Counted from the first letter of the stretch, positions 51,404-62,598 are shown. The stretch is 64,000 nucleotides of DNA from Pseudomonas syringae (GCF_001698815.1 NZ_LGSI01000035.1:1-64000), one strand, 5' to 3'. The notes: a model not told the origin generated them from the sequence alone. Translations and numbers: made by a program.

Positions 51404-52429
51404 ATGCAGTATCTGTGTCTCATCAAACAGCTGGTTCGGAGTCTATTGCTTGTGTCTTTTCTCAGCGCAACCGCCGTTCATGCAGTCGAAAAACGCGATC
51501 TGATCATCGACACCGATCCCGGCGCCGACGATGTTGTGGCGTTGCTGCTGGCGTTGGCATCGCCCGAAGAATTGAACGTCCTGGCGATAACCACGGTGGC
51601 GGGCAACGTTCGAATCGACAAGACCTCACGCAACGCCCGGCTGGCTCGGGAGTGGGCAGGGCGCGAAGAGGTGCCGGTCTATGCCGGGGCCTCCAAACCT
51701 ATGGTTCGCACGCCGATCTACGCCGAGAACATCCACGGTCAGGAAGGTTTGCCCGGCGTTGCAGTGCATGAGCCCAAGCAAGGCCTGGCCCAGGGCAACG
51801 CCGTTGAGTATCTGATCGAGACCCTGACCAAGGCCAAGCCCCACAGCATTACCGTGGCGATGCTCGGTCCGCAGACTAATCTGGCTCTGGCGCTGGTTCA
51901 ATCGCCTGAAATTACCCAGGGCATCAAGGAAGTCGTGGTCATGGGCGGGGCGCATTTCAACGGCGGTAACATCACGCCGGTCGCGGAATTCAATCTGTTC
52001 GCCGACCCGCATGCGGCGCAGGTCGTGCTCGCCAGTGGCGTGAAGCTGACCTATCTACCGCTGGACGTCACCCACAGGATTCTCACCAGCGAACCGCGCC
52101 TGGCGCAGATCGCGGCCCTGAATAATCAGGCCGGGAAGCTGGTGGGCGACATTCTCAATGAGTACGTCAAGGCGGACATGGTCCATTACGGTTTGCCGGG
52201 TGGACCGGTGCATGATGCCAGCGTGATTGCGTGGTTGCTCAAGCCGGAGCTGTTCACCGGCAAACAGATCAACGTCGCGGTCGACAGCCGTGAAGGCATC
52301 GGTTTCGGTCAGACGGTGGCCGACTGGTATGACACGCTCGGACACGACAAGAATGTGTTCTGGATCGAAAACGGCGATGCACAGGGCTTTTTCGATCTGC
52401 TGACCAGCCGGCTTGCCCGATTGAAATAA
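51404..52429 (+). CDS. Exported inosine-uridine-preferring nucleoside hydrolase
   Basis: The 341-residue product has a signal peptide (LVRSLLLVSFLSATAVHA) and the nucleoside-hydrolase fold: LIIDTDPGADDVVALLLAL (calcium-binding DxDxxxDD), VMGGAHFNGGNITPVAEFNLFADPHAA, and GPVHDASVIAWLL (active-site His and Asp). It should release ribose from ribonucleosides in the periplasm. Coming directly after rbsD, it would feed the ribose importer. Confidence 0.92.
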   Translation: MQYLCLIKQLVRSLLLVSFLSATAVHAVEKRDLIIDTDPGADDVVALLLALASPEELNVLAITTVAGNVRIDKTSRNARLAREWAGREEVPVYAGASKPMVRTPIYAENIHGQEGLPGVAVHEPKQGLAQGNAVEYLIETLTKAKPHSITVAMLGPQTNLALALVQSPEITQGIKEVVVMGGAHFNGGNITPVAEFNLFADPHAAQVVLASGVKLTYLPLDVTHRILTSEPRLAQIAALNNQAGKLVGDILNEYVKADMVHYGLPGGPVHDASVIAWLLKPELFTGKQINVAVDSREGIGFGQTVADWYDTLGHDKNVFWIENGDAQGFFDLLTSRLARLK

Positions 52430-52460
52430 GCCCTGGCTGACCAGAACGCTTATTGGCAGG

Positions 52461-52646
52461 TTATGGCTGAACCGGGTAGCGGCCCAGCACCTGACCTATG
52501 AAAGCCTGGGCACCCTCGGTGCCCAGTTCCTTGACCAGCAAATCAATGGCAATGATCGCCAGTTCTTCCGGGCTGCCTGGGCTGTGTGAGCATTGTCCTT
52601 GCGGCCATTTGGCCTTGATATCCGCATCGATGGAAACGACTGCCAT
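52461..52646 (-). CDS. Hypothetical protein
   Basis: From ATG 52646 the product is 61 residues (MAVVSIDADIKAKWPQGQCS, then PEELAIIAIDLLVKELGTEGAQAFIGQVLGRY). The helical part looks genuine, but the start is uncertain because the open frame extends to 52709 and no strong ribosome-binding site is seen. No family recognised. Confidence 0.45.
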   Translation of the reverse strand: MAVVSIDADIKAKWPQGQCSHSPGSPEELAIIAIDLLVKELGTEGAQAFIGQVLGRYPVQP

Positions 52647-52811
52647 TACTGTCTCGTCTTCTTTGAAATTCAGAGCCGGAGCGCCGTCTCTTGCTGGTAA
52701 GACGGACAACCGTGCGCGCAGTTAAACATTTTCGGCGTTTTTTGGCACTGCTACTTAGGCATGAGGTCCGGGCCGTGGCAAACTTCCGGCAAATAGCCAA
52801 GGACAGATGCC

Positions 52812-53117
52812 GTGCCAATCAACCTCACAGATCCCGCCAGCTTCACCCTCGATGCGGTACGCCAGATGATCGCGTCGGGCGACGACGCTGTGCACAACCA
52901 GCTGCGCGTCAGCAAAAACGGCATGGCCTGGCTTTCCACCGATGCGGTAGGCGGAGCGAACATTGACGGGTTGTTGTTTCGCCTGGAAACGTGGTCTGCA
53001 GGTTCCGGCTGCGTAGGTGCAACCCCGGCCAGTGATGGCGTGTGGGTCATGCAGATCTACAACGCCCTGAAGGATAACTGGGCCGATCCGCGTTTAGATT
53101 ATGTAGACGTCTACTAA
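52812..53117 (+). CDS. Conserved hypothetical protein
   Basis: The 101-residue product starts at GTG 52812 (AAGGA upstream). It reads LTDPASFTLDAVRQMIASGD, LRVSKNGMAWLSTDAVGGAN and TWSAGSGCVGATPASDGVWVMQIYNALKDNW, a compact mixed fold with the look of a conserved family. Function unknown. Confidence 0.6.
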   Translation: MPINLTDPASFTLDAVRQMIASGDDAVHNQLRVSKNGMAWLSTDAVGGANIDGLLFRLETWSAGSGCVGATPASDGVWVMQIYNALKDNWADPRLDYVDVY

Positions 53118-53278
53118 TATTTAGTGACGATTTGCCTGCGCCTGTTTGAAAACCCTCGGGCACACTTCGCCTCTTTGAAGTCCTGGAACCTGCGAATCGC
53201 CTGACCTGCATAATGCAACCATCGTGTAGTCATGCTGTCGCAAGGGTTCTGGTTACGTTTATTGTCAAAGGAGGCTGT

Positions 53279-53608
53279 ATGCCGTGGAAGTCCGCATCAC
53301 TGGGTTTGGTTGTCGCTGCATCGTTGCTGGCAGGTTGCAGCAGCAATCCTGAATCAAACTCATCTGAATCAAGTCCTTCCGCGCCGGTTGCCGCAGCGGC
53401 GGGTACTCGCTGTGATGCCGCCGCTGCCCAGTTCGCCATTGGCCAGCAGGCCTCTGCTGCGTTGTTGGCTCAAGCCAAGAGCAAGGCCGGTGCGCAAGAC
53501 GCACGCTTCATCGGTCCCAACGACATGGTCACCCTGGAATACCGCTCTGACCGGGTCAATCTCAATACTGAGGCGGGCGGTAAGGTCGCTCGGGTCAACT
53601 GCGGCTGA
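53279..53608 (+). CDS. I78-family peptidase inhibitor lipoprotein
   Basis: The 109-residue product (ATG 53279, AAAGGAGG upstream) has a lipoprotein signal (LGLVVAASLLAGCSSN, lipobox LAGC), a Ser/Pro/Ala linker and a C-terminal Inhibitor I78 domain: RCDAAAAQFAIGQQASAALLAQAKSKAGAQDARFIGPNDMVTLEYRSDRVNL and GGKVARVNCG. It is likely a periplasmic serine-protease inhibitor. A terminator follows. Confidence 0.88.
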   Translation: MPWKSASLGLVVAASLLAGCSSNPESNSSESSPSAPVAAAAGTRCDAAAAQFAIGQQASAALLAQAKSKAGAQDARFIGPNDMVTLEYRSDRVNLNTEAGGKVARVNCG

Positions 53609-53630
53609 TTTCGCAGGAATTGCGCCCATA

Positions 53631-53661
53631 AAAAAACCCGTCTAGCGAGACGGGTTTTTTT
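53631..53661. terminator. Bidirectional rho-independent terminator
   Basis: AAAAAACCCGTCT, loop AGCG, AGACGGGTTTTTTT between the convergent I78 and cold-shock genes. Confidence 0.92.
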
Positions 53662-53672
53662 GATCGCGTGGA

Positions 53673-53885
53673 TTACTCCGCGCGAACCTGAGCTGCTTGC
53701 ATGCCCTTTTGGCCTTTCTCTGCCACGAACGAAACGGTCTGGCCTTCTTTCAGGCTTTTGAAACCGTCGCTTTCGATAGCTTTGAAGTGTACGAACAGGT
53801 CGTCACCGCCACCCTGTGGAGTGATAAAGCCGAAGCCTTTTTCATCGTTGAACCATTTGACGGTGCCGGTTTGGCGATTAGACAT
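53673..53885 (-). CDS. CspA-family cold-shock protein
   Basis: The 70-residue OB-fold protein carries both RNA-binding motifs: RNP1 KGFGFITP and RNP2 DLFVHF. It begins [14 protein letters not shown] like CapB/CspA. It acts as an RNA chaperone. The long untranslated region upstream (to about 54030) is typical for csp mRNAs and may be thermally regulated. Confidence 0.95.
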   Translation of the reverse strand: MSNRQTGTVKWFNDEKGFGFITPQGGGDDLFVHFKAIESDGFKSLKEGQTVSFVAEKGQKGMQAAQVRAE

Positions 53886-54180
53886 GGTGTATCTCCAAGA
53901 ACATAATTTTTCAGTAGTACGTGCTGCTCAGGCCAACTGGGCACACCGGGCTATCATAGTCCAATTGTGGGAATGTGGAGTCATTTCGGTAAGAAGATTG
54001 AGTACTAGTCGCAAATATGAACGGCATTAGGCGTTTATAGCGTCCTGAAAACGAGGCTTGCAAGGTGCCTCGGTGGCTCTCTGACTACCCGTACACGCCA
54101 CGACCCACGCGGGGTTCAGCCGAGTCAGCCGGTACTGAACAGCTGTGCCATTGCATACTCGCCGCATCGACAAAATAATT

Positions 54181-54486
54181 TTATTTTTTTGTCTGAACGC
54201 AGTTTTTCGCAATGACGTTCTGCAGCTTGGCGGTCAGTTCCGGATCCGGCGCCTTGGTTGTGTCCTTGAGTTGAGCGATCTGCTTGTCATTGAAATTCTT
54301 GTCGACCTGATCGGCGCCGCATTTGCAATGTGTGGCGGCCGACTTGGCATCCAGCTTCTGTCCGGCAGTCGCTTCGCATTGTGTGATGAACGTGCTCCGG
54401 GTTTCCTTATCCATCGCCGCCTGGGCACTCATTGGAAAGGCCAAGGCAACAGGGGCGAGCAGGGCCAGAATGGGTAACAGCTTCAT
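54181..54486 (-). CDS. Small periplasmic protein
   Basis: From ATG 54486 (AAAGGAG upstream) the product is 101 residues, with a signal peptide (LPILALLAPVALAFPMSAQA). The mature part has four Cys (QCEATAGQKL, THCKCGADQ, NCVQTKK) likely forming disulfides. No family name comes to mind. Confidence 0.7.
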   Translation of the reverse strand: MKLLPILALLAPVALAFPMSAQAAMDKETRSTFITQCEATAGQKLDAKSAATHCKCGADQVDKNFNDKQIAQLKDTTKAPDPELTAKLQNVIAKNCVQTKK

Positions 54487-54865
54487 GACGTTCTCCTTTA
54501 TAGGGACGGTAGAGACTCGTGCGGGCTCTCCGACCATCTGACGGCGATCAGAGGCACCAGTTCAGCGCGACATGCAAATCCATTGACGCAGGCGCCTTCA
54601 TGGAATTCATTTCTGCGCCCGTGCATGTCATTTTGCCCAGCTGTGTTAGGATGCGCGTCCTGTAGATTCGCTGGTCGGTGACAATTGAATGATTGTCCGG
54701 CCTGAACAGGTCCATTTTTCAAGTCCAATCCAGTCATCTGGTTCGGTTCAAGGTCGCCCGAAACGGCTCCTGCCACTGTGAGGCAGGCACACCACCGGAT
54801 CAATTACTGGCTCATCCCAACCCACGTGACCTTTGGTAGGGGTCACCACTAGGAGAGGAGGCGCC
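54487..54865. other. thrS upstream region
   Basis: No gene is supported. It must hold the thrS promoter and a leader. A small CCTGCC...GGCAGG stem lies near 54768-54786. A thrS-mRNA operator like that of E. coli is possible but not recognisable by eye. Confidence 0.4.
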
Positions 54866-56788
54866 ATGCCCACCATTACTCTTCCCGATGGCAGTCAACG
54901 TTCTTTCGATCACCCGGTTTCCGTAGCCGAGGTTGCGCTCTCAATTGGCGCAGGTCTTGCCAAGGCCACCGTTGCCGGCAAGGTTAACGGTCAGCTGGTC
55001 GACGCCAGTGATCTGATCGAAAACGACGCAACGCTGCAAATCATCACGCCCAAGGATCAGGAAGGCCTGGAAATTATCCGCCACTCCTGCGCTCACCTTG
55101 TCGGCCACGCAGTCAAGCAGCTGTACCCGACCGCCAGAATGGTGATCGGCCCGGTCATCGATGACGGCTTCTATTACGATATTGCCTACGAGCGCCCGTT
55201 CACGCCTGATGACATGGCGGCGATCGAGCAGCGCATGCAGCAATTGATCGAAAAAGACTACGACGTCATCAAGAAGGTCACGCCGCGTGCCGAAGTGATC
55301 GAGGTGTTCTCCGCCCGTCACGAAGACTACAAGCTGCGACTGGTCGAAGACATGCCCGAGCAGCAGACCATGGGCCTGTACTATCACGAAGAATACGTCG
55401 ACATGTGTCGCGGCCCGCACGTGCCGAACACTCGTTTCCTCAAGTCGTTCAAGCTGACCAAGCTGTCCGGCGCCTACTGGCGCGGCGACGCGAAGAACGA
55501 GCAGCTGCAACGTGTGTATGGCACTGCGTGGGCTGACAAGAAACAACTGGCGGCTTATATCCAGCGCATCGAAGAAGCCGAAAAACGCGATCACCGCAAG
55601 ATCGGCAAGCGTCTGGGCCTGTTCCATACCCAGGAAGAAGCGCCGGGCATGGTCTTCTGGCACCCGCAGGGCTGGACGCTGTATCAAGTGCTCGAGCAGT
55701 ACATGCGCAAAGTGCAGCGCGAGAATGGCTATCTGGAGATCAAGACGCCGCAGGTGGTTGATCGCTCTCTGTGGGAGAAATCCGGGCACTGGGCCAACTA
55801 CGCCGAGAACATGTTCACCACTGAGTCCGAAAACCGCGATTACGCGATCAAGCCGATGAACTGCCCATGCCACGTGCAGGTGTTCAATCAGGGCCTGAAG
55901 AGCTACCGCGAGTTGCCGCTGCGTCTGGCCGAGTTTGGTGCCTGCCACCGTAACGAGCCGTCCGGCGCGTTGCACGGCATCATGCGCGTGCGCGCCTTCA
56001 CACAGGACGATGCCCACATCTTCTGTACTGAAGAGCAAATGCAGGCAGAATCGGCAGCCTTCATTAAGCTGACCCTGGATGTCTACGCGGATTTCGGCTT
56101 CAAGGACATCGAACTCAAGCTCTCGACTCGCCCTGAAAAGCGTGTCGGTTCCGATGATTTGTGGGATCGCGCCGAAAGCGCATTGGCCGCAGCACTGGAC
56201 AGCGCGGGTTTGCCTTACGACCTGCAACCGGGCGAAGGTGCGTTCTACGGTCCGAAAATCGAATTTTCGTTGAAAGATTGTCTCGGTCGTGTATGGCAAT
56301 GCGGTACATTGCAGCTCGATTTCAACCTGCCTATCCGGTTGGGTGCCGAGTACGTCTCGGAAAACAACGATCGCAAGCATCCGGTCATGTTGCACCGTGC
56401 AATTCTCGGATCCTTCGAGCGTTTCATCGGGATTTTGATCGAGCATTACGAAGGTGCATTTCCAGCCTGGCTGGCTCCTACTCAAGCAGTGATCATGAAT
56501 ATCACTGACAAACAGGCAGATTTTGCCCTTGAAGTAGAAAAAACTCTGTCTGAAAGCGGGTTTCGTGCCAAGTCCGACTTGAGAAATGAAAAGATCGGCT
56601 TTAAAATCCGCGAGCATACTTTGCTCAAGGTTCCTTATCTTTTGGTTATCGGAGATCGGGAAGTCGAAATGCAAACTGTCGCTGTGCGTACACGTGAAGG
56701 TGCTGACCTTGGCTCGATGCCGGTCGCCCAATTCGCTGAGTTCCTCGCACAAGCGGTTTCCCGGCGTGGTCGCCATGATTCGGAGTAA
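54866..56788 (+). CDS. thrS: Threonyl-tRNA synthetase
   Basis: The 640-residue product (ATG 54866, GGAGAGGAGG upstream) charges tRNA-Thr. It has a TGS domain (1-62), the editing domain with [14 protein letters not shown] and [10 protein letters not shown], and the class II catalytic core (motif 2 [30 protein letters not shown]; motif 3 [16 protein letters not shown]), then an anticodon-binding domain ([20 protein letters not shown]). Its stop overlaps the AUU start of infC by one base. It is first in the translation cluster. Confidence 0.97.
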   Translation: MPTITLPDGSQRSFDHPVSVAEVALSIGAGLAKATVAGKVNGQLVDASDLIENDATLQIITPKDQEGLEIIRHSCAHLVGHAVKQLYPTARMVIGPVIDDGFYYDIAYERPFTPDDMAAIEQRMQQLIEKDYDVIKKVTPRAEVIEVFSARHEDYKLRLVEDMPEQQTMGLYYHEEYVDMCRGPHVPNTRFLKSFKLTKLSGAYWRGDAKNEQLQRVYGTAWADKKQLAAYIQRIEEAEKRDHRKIGKRLGLFHTQEEAPGMVFWHPQGWTLYQVLEQYMRKVQRENGYLEIKTPQVVDRSLWEKSGHWANYAENMFTTESENRDYAIKPMNCPCHVQVFNQGLKSYRELPLRLAEFGACHRNEPSGALHGIMRVRAFTQDDAHIFCTEEQMQAESAAFIKLTLDVYADFGFKDIELKLSTRPEKRVGSDDLWDRAESALAAALDSAGLPYDLQPGEGAFYGPKIEFSLKDCLGRVWQCGTLQLDFNLPIRLGAEYVSENNDRKHPVMLHRAILGSFERFIGILIEHYEGAFPAWLAPTQAVIMNITDKQADFALEVEKTLSESGFRAKSDLRNEKIGFKIREHTLLKVPYLLVIGDREVEMQTVAVRTREGADLGSMPVAQFAEFLAQAVSRRGRHDSE

Positions 56789-57339
56789 TTACTATTAAGC
56801 GTGAAATGAGACAAGATAAACGAGCTGCACCGAAGGCCCCGATCAACGAGAATATCTCGGCACGTGAGGTTCGTTTAATTGGGGCTGAGGGTGAACAGCT
56901 TGGGATTGTGTCAATTGAAGACGCGCTTCTTAAGGCTGAAGAGGCCAAACTGGATCTGGTGGAGATTTCCGCCGATGCAGTACCACCTGTCTGCAAGCTG
57001 ATGGACTACGGCAAATCGATCTTCGAGAAGAAGAAACAGGTTGCCGCTGCCAAGAAAAACCAGAAGCAGATCCAGGTTAAAGAAATCAAGTTTCGTCCAG
57101 GGACGGAGGAAGGGGATTACCAGGTAAAACTGCGCAACCTGGTACGTTTCCTGAGTGATGGGGACAGGGCCAAGGTATCTTTGCGATTCCGCGGCCGTGA
57201 GATGGCCCACCAGGAGCTGGGCATGGAGCTGTTGAAGCGGGTTGAAGCTGACCTGCTCGAATACGGCGCCGTGGAGCAGCATCCTAAGATGGAAGGACGC
57301 CAGCTTATTATGGTCATCGCCCCGAAAAAGAAGAAATAA
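56788..57339 (+). CDS. infC: Translation initiation factor IF-3 (AUU start)
   Basis: The 183-residue product begins at ATT 56788 ([18 protein letters not shown] in the usual Pseudomonas numbering), preceded by GGAG inside the thrS end. The rare AUU start is the known basis of IF-3 autoregulation. Domains: N-terminal IF3 ([24 protein letters not shown]), lysine-rich linker ([35 protein letters not shown]) and C-terminal domain ([25 protein letters not shown]). ATG 56806 is internal. Confidence 0.95.
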   Translation: MTIKREMRQDKRAAPKAPINENISAREVRLIGAEGEQLGIVSIEDALLKAEEAKLDLVEISADAVPPVCKLMDYGKSIFEKKKQVAAAKKNQKQIQVKEIKFRPGTEEGDYQVKLRNLVRFLSDGDRAKVSLRFRGREMAHQELGMELLKRVEADLLEYGAVEQHPKMEGRQLIMVIAPKKKK

Positions 57340-57399
57340 CCACCAGGGCACGGCAGGCCTTGCGGTTATGTTTATCAACTGAATGCGGAGTATCCGAAC

Positions 57400-57594
57400 A
57401 TGCCAAAGATGAAGACTAAAAGTGGTGCAGCTAAGCGGTTTTTGAAAACTGCTAACGGCATCAAGCACAAACACGCTTTCAAGAGCCACATTCTGACCAA
57501 AATGTCGACTAAGCGTAAGCGTCAACTGCGCGGTAGCAGCTTGCTGCATCCGTCTGACGTTGCAAAAGTCAAGCGCATGCTGCGCCTTTGCTGA
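57400..57594 (+). CDS. rpmI: 50S ribosomal protein L35
   Basis: The 64-residue basic protein ([48 protein letters not shown]) is complete L35. It lies between infC and rplT, the standard order, with GCGGAG upstream. Confidence 0.97.
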   Translation: MPKMKTKSGAAKRFLKTANGIKHKHAFKSHILTKMSTKRKRQLRGSSLLHPSDVAKVKRMLRLC

Positions 57595-57624
57595 TTTTTT
57601 GATCAAGAATAGAGGAAGTAACTC

Positions 57625-57981
57625 ATGGCTCGTGTAAAGCGTGGCGTCATTGCCCGTAAGCGTCACAAAAAAATTCTGAAACTTGCTAAAGGCTACTACG
57701 GCGCGCGTTCACGCGTATTCCGTGTTGCCAAGCAAGCGGTAATCAAGGCAGGCCAATATGCCTACCGTGACCGTCGTCAGAAAAAACGTCAGTTCCGCGC
57801 TCTGTGGATCGCTCGTATCAACGCTGGTGCACGTATCAACGGTCTGTCCTACAGCCGTTTCATCGCCGGCCTGAAAAAAGCGTCCATCGAGATCGACCGT
57901 AAGGTTCTGGCTGATCTGGCAGTGAACGAAAAAGCGGCGTTTGCTGCGATTGTCGAGAAAGCTAAAGCCACCTTGGCCTAA
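57625..57981 (+). CDS. rplT: 50S ribosomal protein L20
   Basis: The 118-residue product ([65 protein letters not shown]) is complete L20. It binds 23S rRNA and, in E. coli, represses rpmI-rplT translation. AGAGGAAG precedes the ATG. Confidence 0.97.
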   Translation: MARVKRGVIARKRHKKILKLAKGYYGARSRVFRVAKQAVIKAGQYAYRDRRQKKRQFRALWIARINAGARINGLSYSRFIAGLKKASIEIDRKVLADLAVNEKAAFAAIVEKAKATLA

Positions 57982-58033
57982 GTCCCCGACAATCACCGGG
58001 TCCCAGCTTCTGGGATTCGGTGTTAAACGTCAT

Positions 58034-59105
<1,072 letters not shown>

Positions 59106-59131
59106 TCGTAACGAATCTTTAGGAGAGCAGG

Positions 59132-61510
59132 ATGAAATTCAGTGAACAATGGTTGCGTGGCTGGGTAAGCCCGCAAGTTTCCCGCGACGAGCTGGTTGCT
59201 CGTTTGTCGATGGCCGGCCTCGAAGTCGATAGCGTCACCCCGGCCGCTGGTGTCTTCAGCGGCGTGATCGTCGGCGAAGTGCTCAGCACCGAACAACACC
59301 CCGATGCTGACAAGCTGCGCGTTTGCCAGGTCAGCAACGGTTCGGAAACCTTCCAGGTGGTTTGCGGTGCGCCAAACGTGCGTCCGGGCCTGAAAATTCC
59401 GTTCGCCATGATCGGCGCCGAGTTGCCTGGCGACTTCAAGATCAAGAAGGCCAAGCTGCGTGGCGTCGAATCCAACGGCATGTTGTGCTCCCAGTCCGAG
59501 CTGCAAGTGGGCGAGGGCAATGATGGCCTGATGGAACTGTCTGCTGATGCGCCGGTTGGCGAGGATTTCCGTGTTTACCTCGAACTGGACGATGCCAGTA
59601 TCGAAGTCGACCTGACCCCGAACCGCGGTGACTGCCTGTCGGTGGCCGGTCTGGCTCGTGAAGTTGGTGCGCTATACGCTGCCGAAGTCACGGTGCCACA
59701 GGTCGCCCCTGTTGCCGTGGCTCACGATGAAGTGCGTCCGGTGGACGTGCTGGCACCGACTGCTTGCCCGCGTTATCTGGGCCGAGTGATTCGTAACGTC
59801 GATCTGTCACGTCCGACTCCGTTGTGGATGGTTGAACGCCTGCGTCGTTCAGACGTGCGCAGCATCGACGCTGCAGTCGATATCACCAACTACGTGATGT
59901 TGGAACTGGGTCAACCGCTGCACGCGTTCGACCTGGCTGAAATCAACGGCGGCATTCGCGTGCGCATGGCGGAAGAGGGCGAGAAGCTCGTTCTGCTGGA
60001 TGGCCAGGAAGTCAGCCTGCGTGCCGACACCCTGGTCATCGCTGACCATCAGCGTGCATTGGCCATTGCTGGCGTGATGGGTGGCGAGCACAGCGGTGTT
60101 TCCGCCAAGACTCGCGACATCTTCCTTGAAAGCGCGTTTTTCGATCAGATCGCAGTCGCTGGCAAGGCTCGTTCCTATGGCCTGCACACTGATGCTTCGC
60201 ACCGCTACGAGCGTGGCGTGGACTGGCAGTTGGCGCGCAAGGCCATGGAGCGCGCCACCGGCCTGCTGCTGGAAATCACCGGCGGCGAAGCCGGGCCGGT
60301 AATCGAAGCGGTCAGCGAGAAAGACCTGCCATCGATTGCCCCGGTCACATTGCGTGCCGACCGTATTGAACAAATGCTTGGCATGCCGATGGACTCGGCG
60401 GAAGTCGAGCGCCTGCTGACAGGGCTGGGCCTGGAAATTTCATCAGAAGTCGCTGGGCAATGGCAGGTCGAAGTACCAAGCCATCGCTTTGATATCTCGC
60501 TTGAAGTCGACCTGATCGAAGAGCTGGCGCGTCTTTACGGCTACAACCGCCTGCCGGTTCGTTATCCGCAAGCGCGTCTGGCGCCGCAAGCCAAGGCTGA
60601 AGCCCGCAGCGATCTGCCTGAACTGCGCCGTCTGCTGGTGGCGCGTGGTTATCAGGAAGCGATCACTTACAGCTTTATTGATCCGAAACAATTCGAGCTG
60701 TTCAGTCCAGGCGTCGAGCCACTGTTGCTGGCCAACCCGATCTCCAACGACATGGCTGCGATGCGTGCTTCGCTGTGGCCGGGTCTGGTCAAGTCCTTGC
60801 AGCACAACCTCAATCGCCAACAAGACCGGGTTCGTTTGTTCGAAAGCGGTCTGCGTTTTGTCGGTCAGCTGCAAGGTCTGAAACAAGAGCCGATGCTCGC
60901 CGGTGTGGTCTGCGGCAGCCGTCTGCCGGAAGGCTGGGCGCAGGGCCGCGACGTGGTCGACTTCTTCGACGTCAAGGCAGACGTTGAAGCAGTGCTCGGT
61001 TTTGCCGGTGCACTGGATTCGTTCACTTTCGTGCCGGGTAAACACCCAGCGTTGCACCCTGGGCAGACTGCGCGCATCGAGCGTGATGGTCGTGAAGTGG
61101 GCTATGTCGGCGCCATCCATCCTGAGTTGTCGAAAAACCTCGGCCTTGACCGTCCGGTCTTCGTTTTCGAGCTGGTTCTGGCTGAAGTAGCACTCGGAAA
61201 AATGCCTAAATTCCAGGAGTTATCGCGCTTTCCTGAAGTGCGTCGTGACCTGGCATTGCTGGCGGATGAAGGCGTTGCGGCCAGTGCAGTTCTTGACGTT
61301 ATTCGTGAAAATGCAGGCGAATGGCTCACAGACCTCAGGTTATTTGACGTTTACCAAGGTAAAGGCATTGATCCGCATAGAAAAAGCCTTGCAGTCGGCT
61401 TGACCTGGCAGCATCCATCGCGCACTCTTAATGACGATGAGGTGAATGCGGCGACGCATAAAATCCTCACCTCTCTCGAGGACCGGTTAAACGCCACGTT
61501 AAGGAAGTAG
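59132..61510 (+). CDS. pheT: Phenylalanyl-tRNA synthetase beta subunit
   Basis: The 792-residue product has full PheT architecture: N-terminal tRNA-binding OB domain (GVIVGEVLSTEQHPDADKLRVCQVSNG), B3/B4 editing domain (GVMGGEHSGVSAKTRDIFLESAFF), B5 and synthetase-like core, and a C-terminal ferredoxin-fold anticodon-binding domain (FPEVRRDLALLADEGV). ihfA begins 3 nt after its stop. Confidence 0.97.
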   Translation: MKFSEQWLRGWVSPQVSRDELVARLSMAGLEVDSVTPAAGVFSGVIVGEVLSTEQHPDADKLRVCQVSNGSETFQVVCGAPNVRPGLKIPFAMIGAELPGDFKIKKAKLRGVESNGMLCSQSELQVGEGNDGLMELSADAPVGEDFRVYLELDDASIEVDLTPNRGDCLSVAGLAREVGALYAAEVTVPQVAPVAVAHDEVRPVDVLAPTACPRYLGRVIRNVDLSRPTPLWMVERLRRSDVRSIDAAVDITNYVMLELGQPLHAFDLAEINGGIRVRMAEEGEKLVLLDGQEVSLRADTLVIADHQRALAIAGVMGGEHSGVSAKTRDIFLESAFFDQIAVAGKARSYGLHTDASHRYERGVDWQLARKAMERATGLLLEITGGEAGPVIEAVSEKDLPSIAPVTLRADRIEQMLGMPMDSAEVERLLTGLGLEISSEVAGQWQVEVPSHRFDISLEVDLIEELARLYGYNRLPVRYPQARLAPQAKAEARSDLPELRRLLVARGYQEAITYSFIDPKQFELFSPGVEPLLLANPISNDMAAMRASLWPGLVKSLQHNLNRQQDRVRLFESGLRFVGQLQGLKQEPMLAGVVCGSRLPEGWAQGRDVVDFFDVKADVEAVLGFAGALDSFTFVPGKHPALHPGQTARIERDGREVGYVGAIHPELSKNLGLDRPVFVFELVLAEVALGKMPKFQELSRFPEVRRDLALLADEGVAASAVLDVIRENAGEWLTDLRLFDVYQGKGIDPHRKSLAVGLTWQHPSRTLNDDEVNAATHKILTSLEDRLNATLRK

Positions 61511-61513
61511 CGT

Positions 61514-61816
61514 ATGGGGGCTCTGACGAAAGCTGAGATGGCCGAACGTCTGTACGAAGAGCTGGGCCTGAATAAACGAGAAGCCAAGGAATTGGTTGAG
61601 CTGTTCTTTGAGGAAATCAGGCACGCTCTGGAAGATAACGAGCAGGTGAAATTGTCCGGATTCGGTAATTTCGATCTGCGCGATAAACGCCAGCGGCCTG
61701 GTCGAAATCCAAAGACCGGGGAAGAAATTCCGATTACGGCTCGCCGTGTGGTTACTTTCCGTCCGGGGCAGAAGTTGAAGGCCCGAGTTGAGGCTTATGC
61801 TGGAACCAAGTCATAA
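61514..61816 (+). CDS. ihfA: Integration host factor alpha subunit
   Basis: The 100-residue HU-family protein has the DNA-bending arm and signature [30 protein letters not shown]. It follows pheT as in other gamma-proteobacteria, which identifies alpha. It is needed for recombination, sigma54 promoters and element integration. The next gene starts within its last codons. Confidence 0.96.
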   Translation: MGALTKAEMAERLYEELGLNKREAKELVELFFEEIRHALEDNEQVKLSGFGNFDLRDKRQRPGRNPKTGEEIPITARRVVTFRPGQKLKARVEAYAGTKS

Positions 61817-62153
61817 CGACGAGCTACCGCCCATTCCAGGCAAACGTTACTTCACCATTGGTGAGGTCAGCGAGCTCTGCGCGGTGAAACCGCACGTTTT
61901 GCGCTATTGGGAGCAGGAGTTTCCTCAGCTCAACCCGGTCAAGCGCCGCGGAAACCGCCGGTATTATCAGCGCGAAGACGTGCTGATGATCCGGCAGATT
62001 CGCGGTTTGCTCTACGAGCAAGGCTTCACCATCGGTGGCGCCCGCCTGCGGATGACCAACGGTGACACCGAAGATGACACCCAGCAGTACAAGCAATTGC
62101 TGCGGCAGATGATTGCCGAACTGGAAGATGTTCTGGTCGTTCTGGCTAACTAG
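61797..62153 (+). CDS. MerR-family transcriptional regulator
   Basis: The 118-residue product overlaps ihfA by 20 nt. It has a MerR HTH with wing: [70 protein letters not shown], then a short helical end. No ligand or metal Cys are present. This is the conserved gene between ihfA and tRNA-Pro in pseudomonads; its targets are unknown. Confidence 0.93.
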   Translation: MLEPSHNDELPPIPGKRYFTIGEVSELCAVKPHVLRYWEQEFPQLNPVKRRGNRRYYQREDVLMIRQIRGLLYEQGFTIGGARLRMTNGDTEDDTQQYKQLLRQMIAELEDVLVVLAN

Positions 62154-62239
62154 CCATTTACGGGATACTTCCATAATTCAAAAGCTTAGGGTATATTCCT
62201 CGAAGTTTTCGCACACAGCGAAGCTGATACACGCCTAGT

Positions 62240-62316
62240 CGGGGCGTAGCGCAGCCCGGTAGCGCACTAGCATGGGGTGCTAGGGGTCGAGTGTTCGAAT
62301 CACTCCGTCCCGACCA
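62240..62316 (+). tRNA. tRNA-Pro (GGG anticodon)
   Basis: The 77-nt cloverleaf starts CGGGGCG and ends with encoded CCA. D-arm GCGCAGCCCGGTAGCGC, anticodon arm CTAGC-ATGGGGT-GCTAG (anticodon GGG), variable region, and T-arm GAGTGTTCGAATCACTC. The acceptor stem CGGGGCG/CGTCCCG pairs with a G-T wobble. Its 3' end is a common integration target, and accessory genes follow directly. Confidence 0.96.
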
Positions 62317-62332
62317 TATTTTTCAATGTCTT

Positions 62333-62360
62333 AGCCCAATCTTTTCAGGTTGGGCTTTTT
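62333..62360 (+). terminator. Terminator downstream of tRNA-Pro
   Basis: AGCCCAA and TTGGGCT pair around a 10-nt loop and are followed by TTTTT. Confidence 0.8.
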
Positions 62361-62516
62361 CATGCCTGGAAAATTACTCCCACATTTACTCCCACGGATA
62401 TGTAAGTTCGCGCTGGATTTGGCACCACTTTGCAGGATTTTTGGCACCACCCCGCAGTGAATCCCTCTCTGTTTTTCGCGCTTTGTTTGGCACCAGCGCG
62501 TTCATACGTGCGCTTG

Positions 62517-62598
62517 GCTCCACGCGGTCCACTCCGCGACTTGCGTATCGACGATGTTTCCGGCAACGAATGCTTCCGCTAGCTTCGTAAGGTCCGCC
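62517..62598 (-). pseudogene. Decayed C-terminal fragment of a C5 DNA methyltransferase
   Basis: The minus frame reads ADLTKLAEAFVAGNIVDTQVA and then EWTAWS. This parallels the end of the intact methyltransferase at 63104-63949 (LAEAFAAGNAVVPQVAEWIG) and includes the target-recognition-distal GN.V motif (motif X). No other part of this copy was found. It sits between tRNA-Pro and the intact gene. Confidence 0.75.

Noticed and set aside
54941..56776. 611-codon minus-strand open frame opposite thrS
   Set aside because: An antisense shadow of a high-GC gene; thrS is unambiguous.
62360..62566. End of a tRNA-linked integrase gene after tRNA-Pro
   Set aside because: The frame (ending SVGVNVGVIFQA) has no tyrosine-recombinase motif; only the location suggests it.
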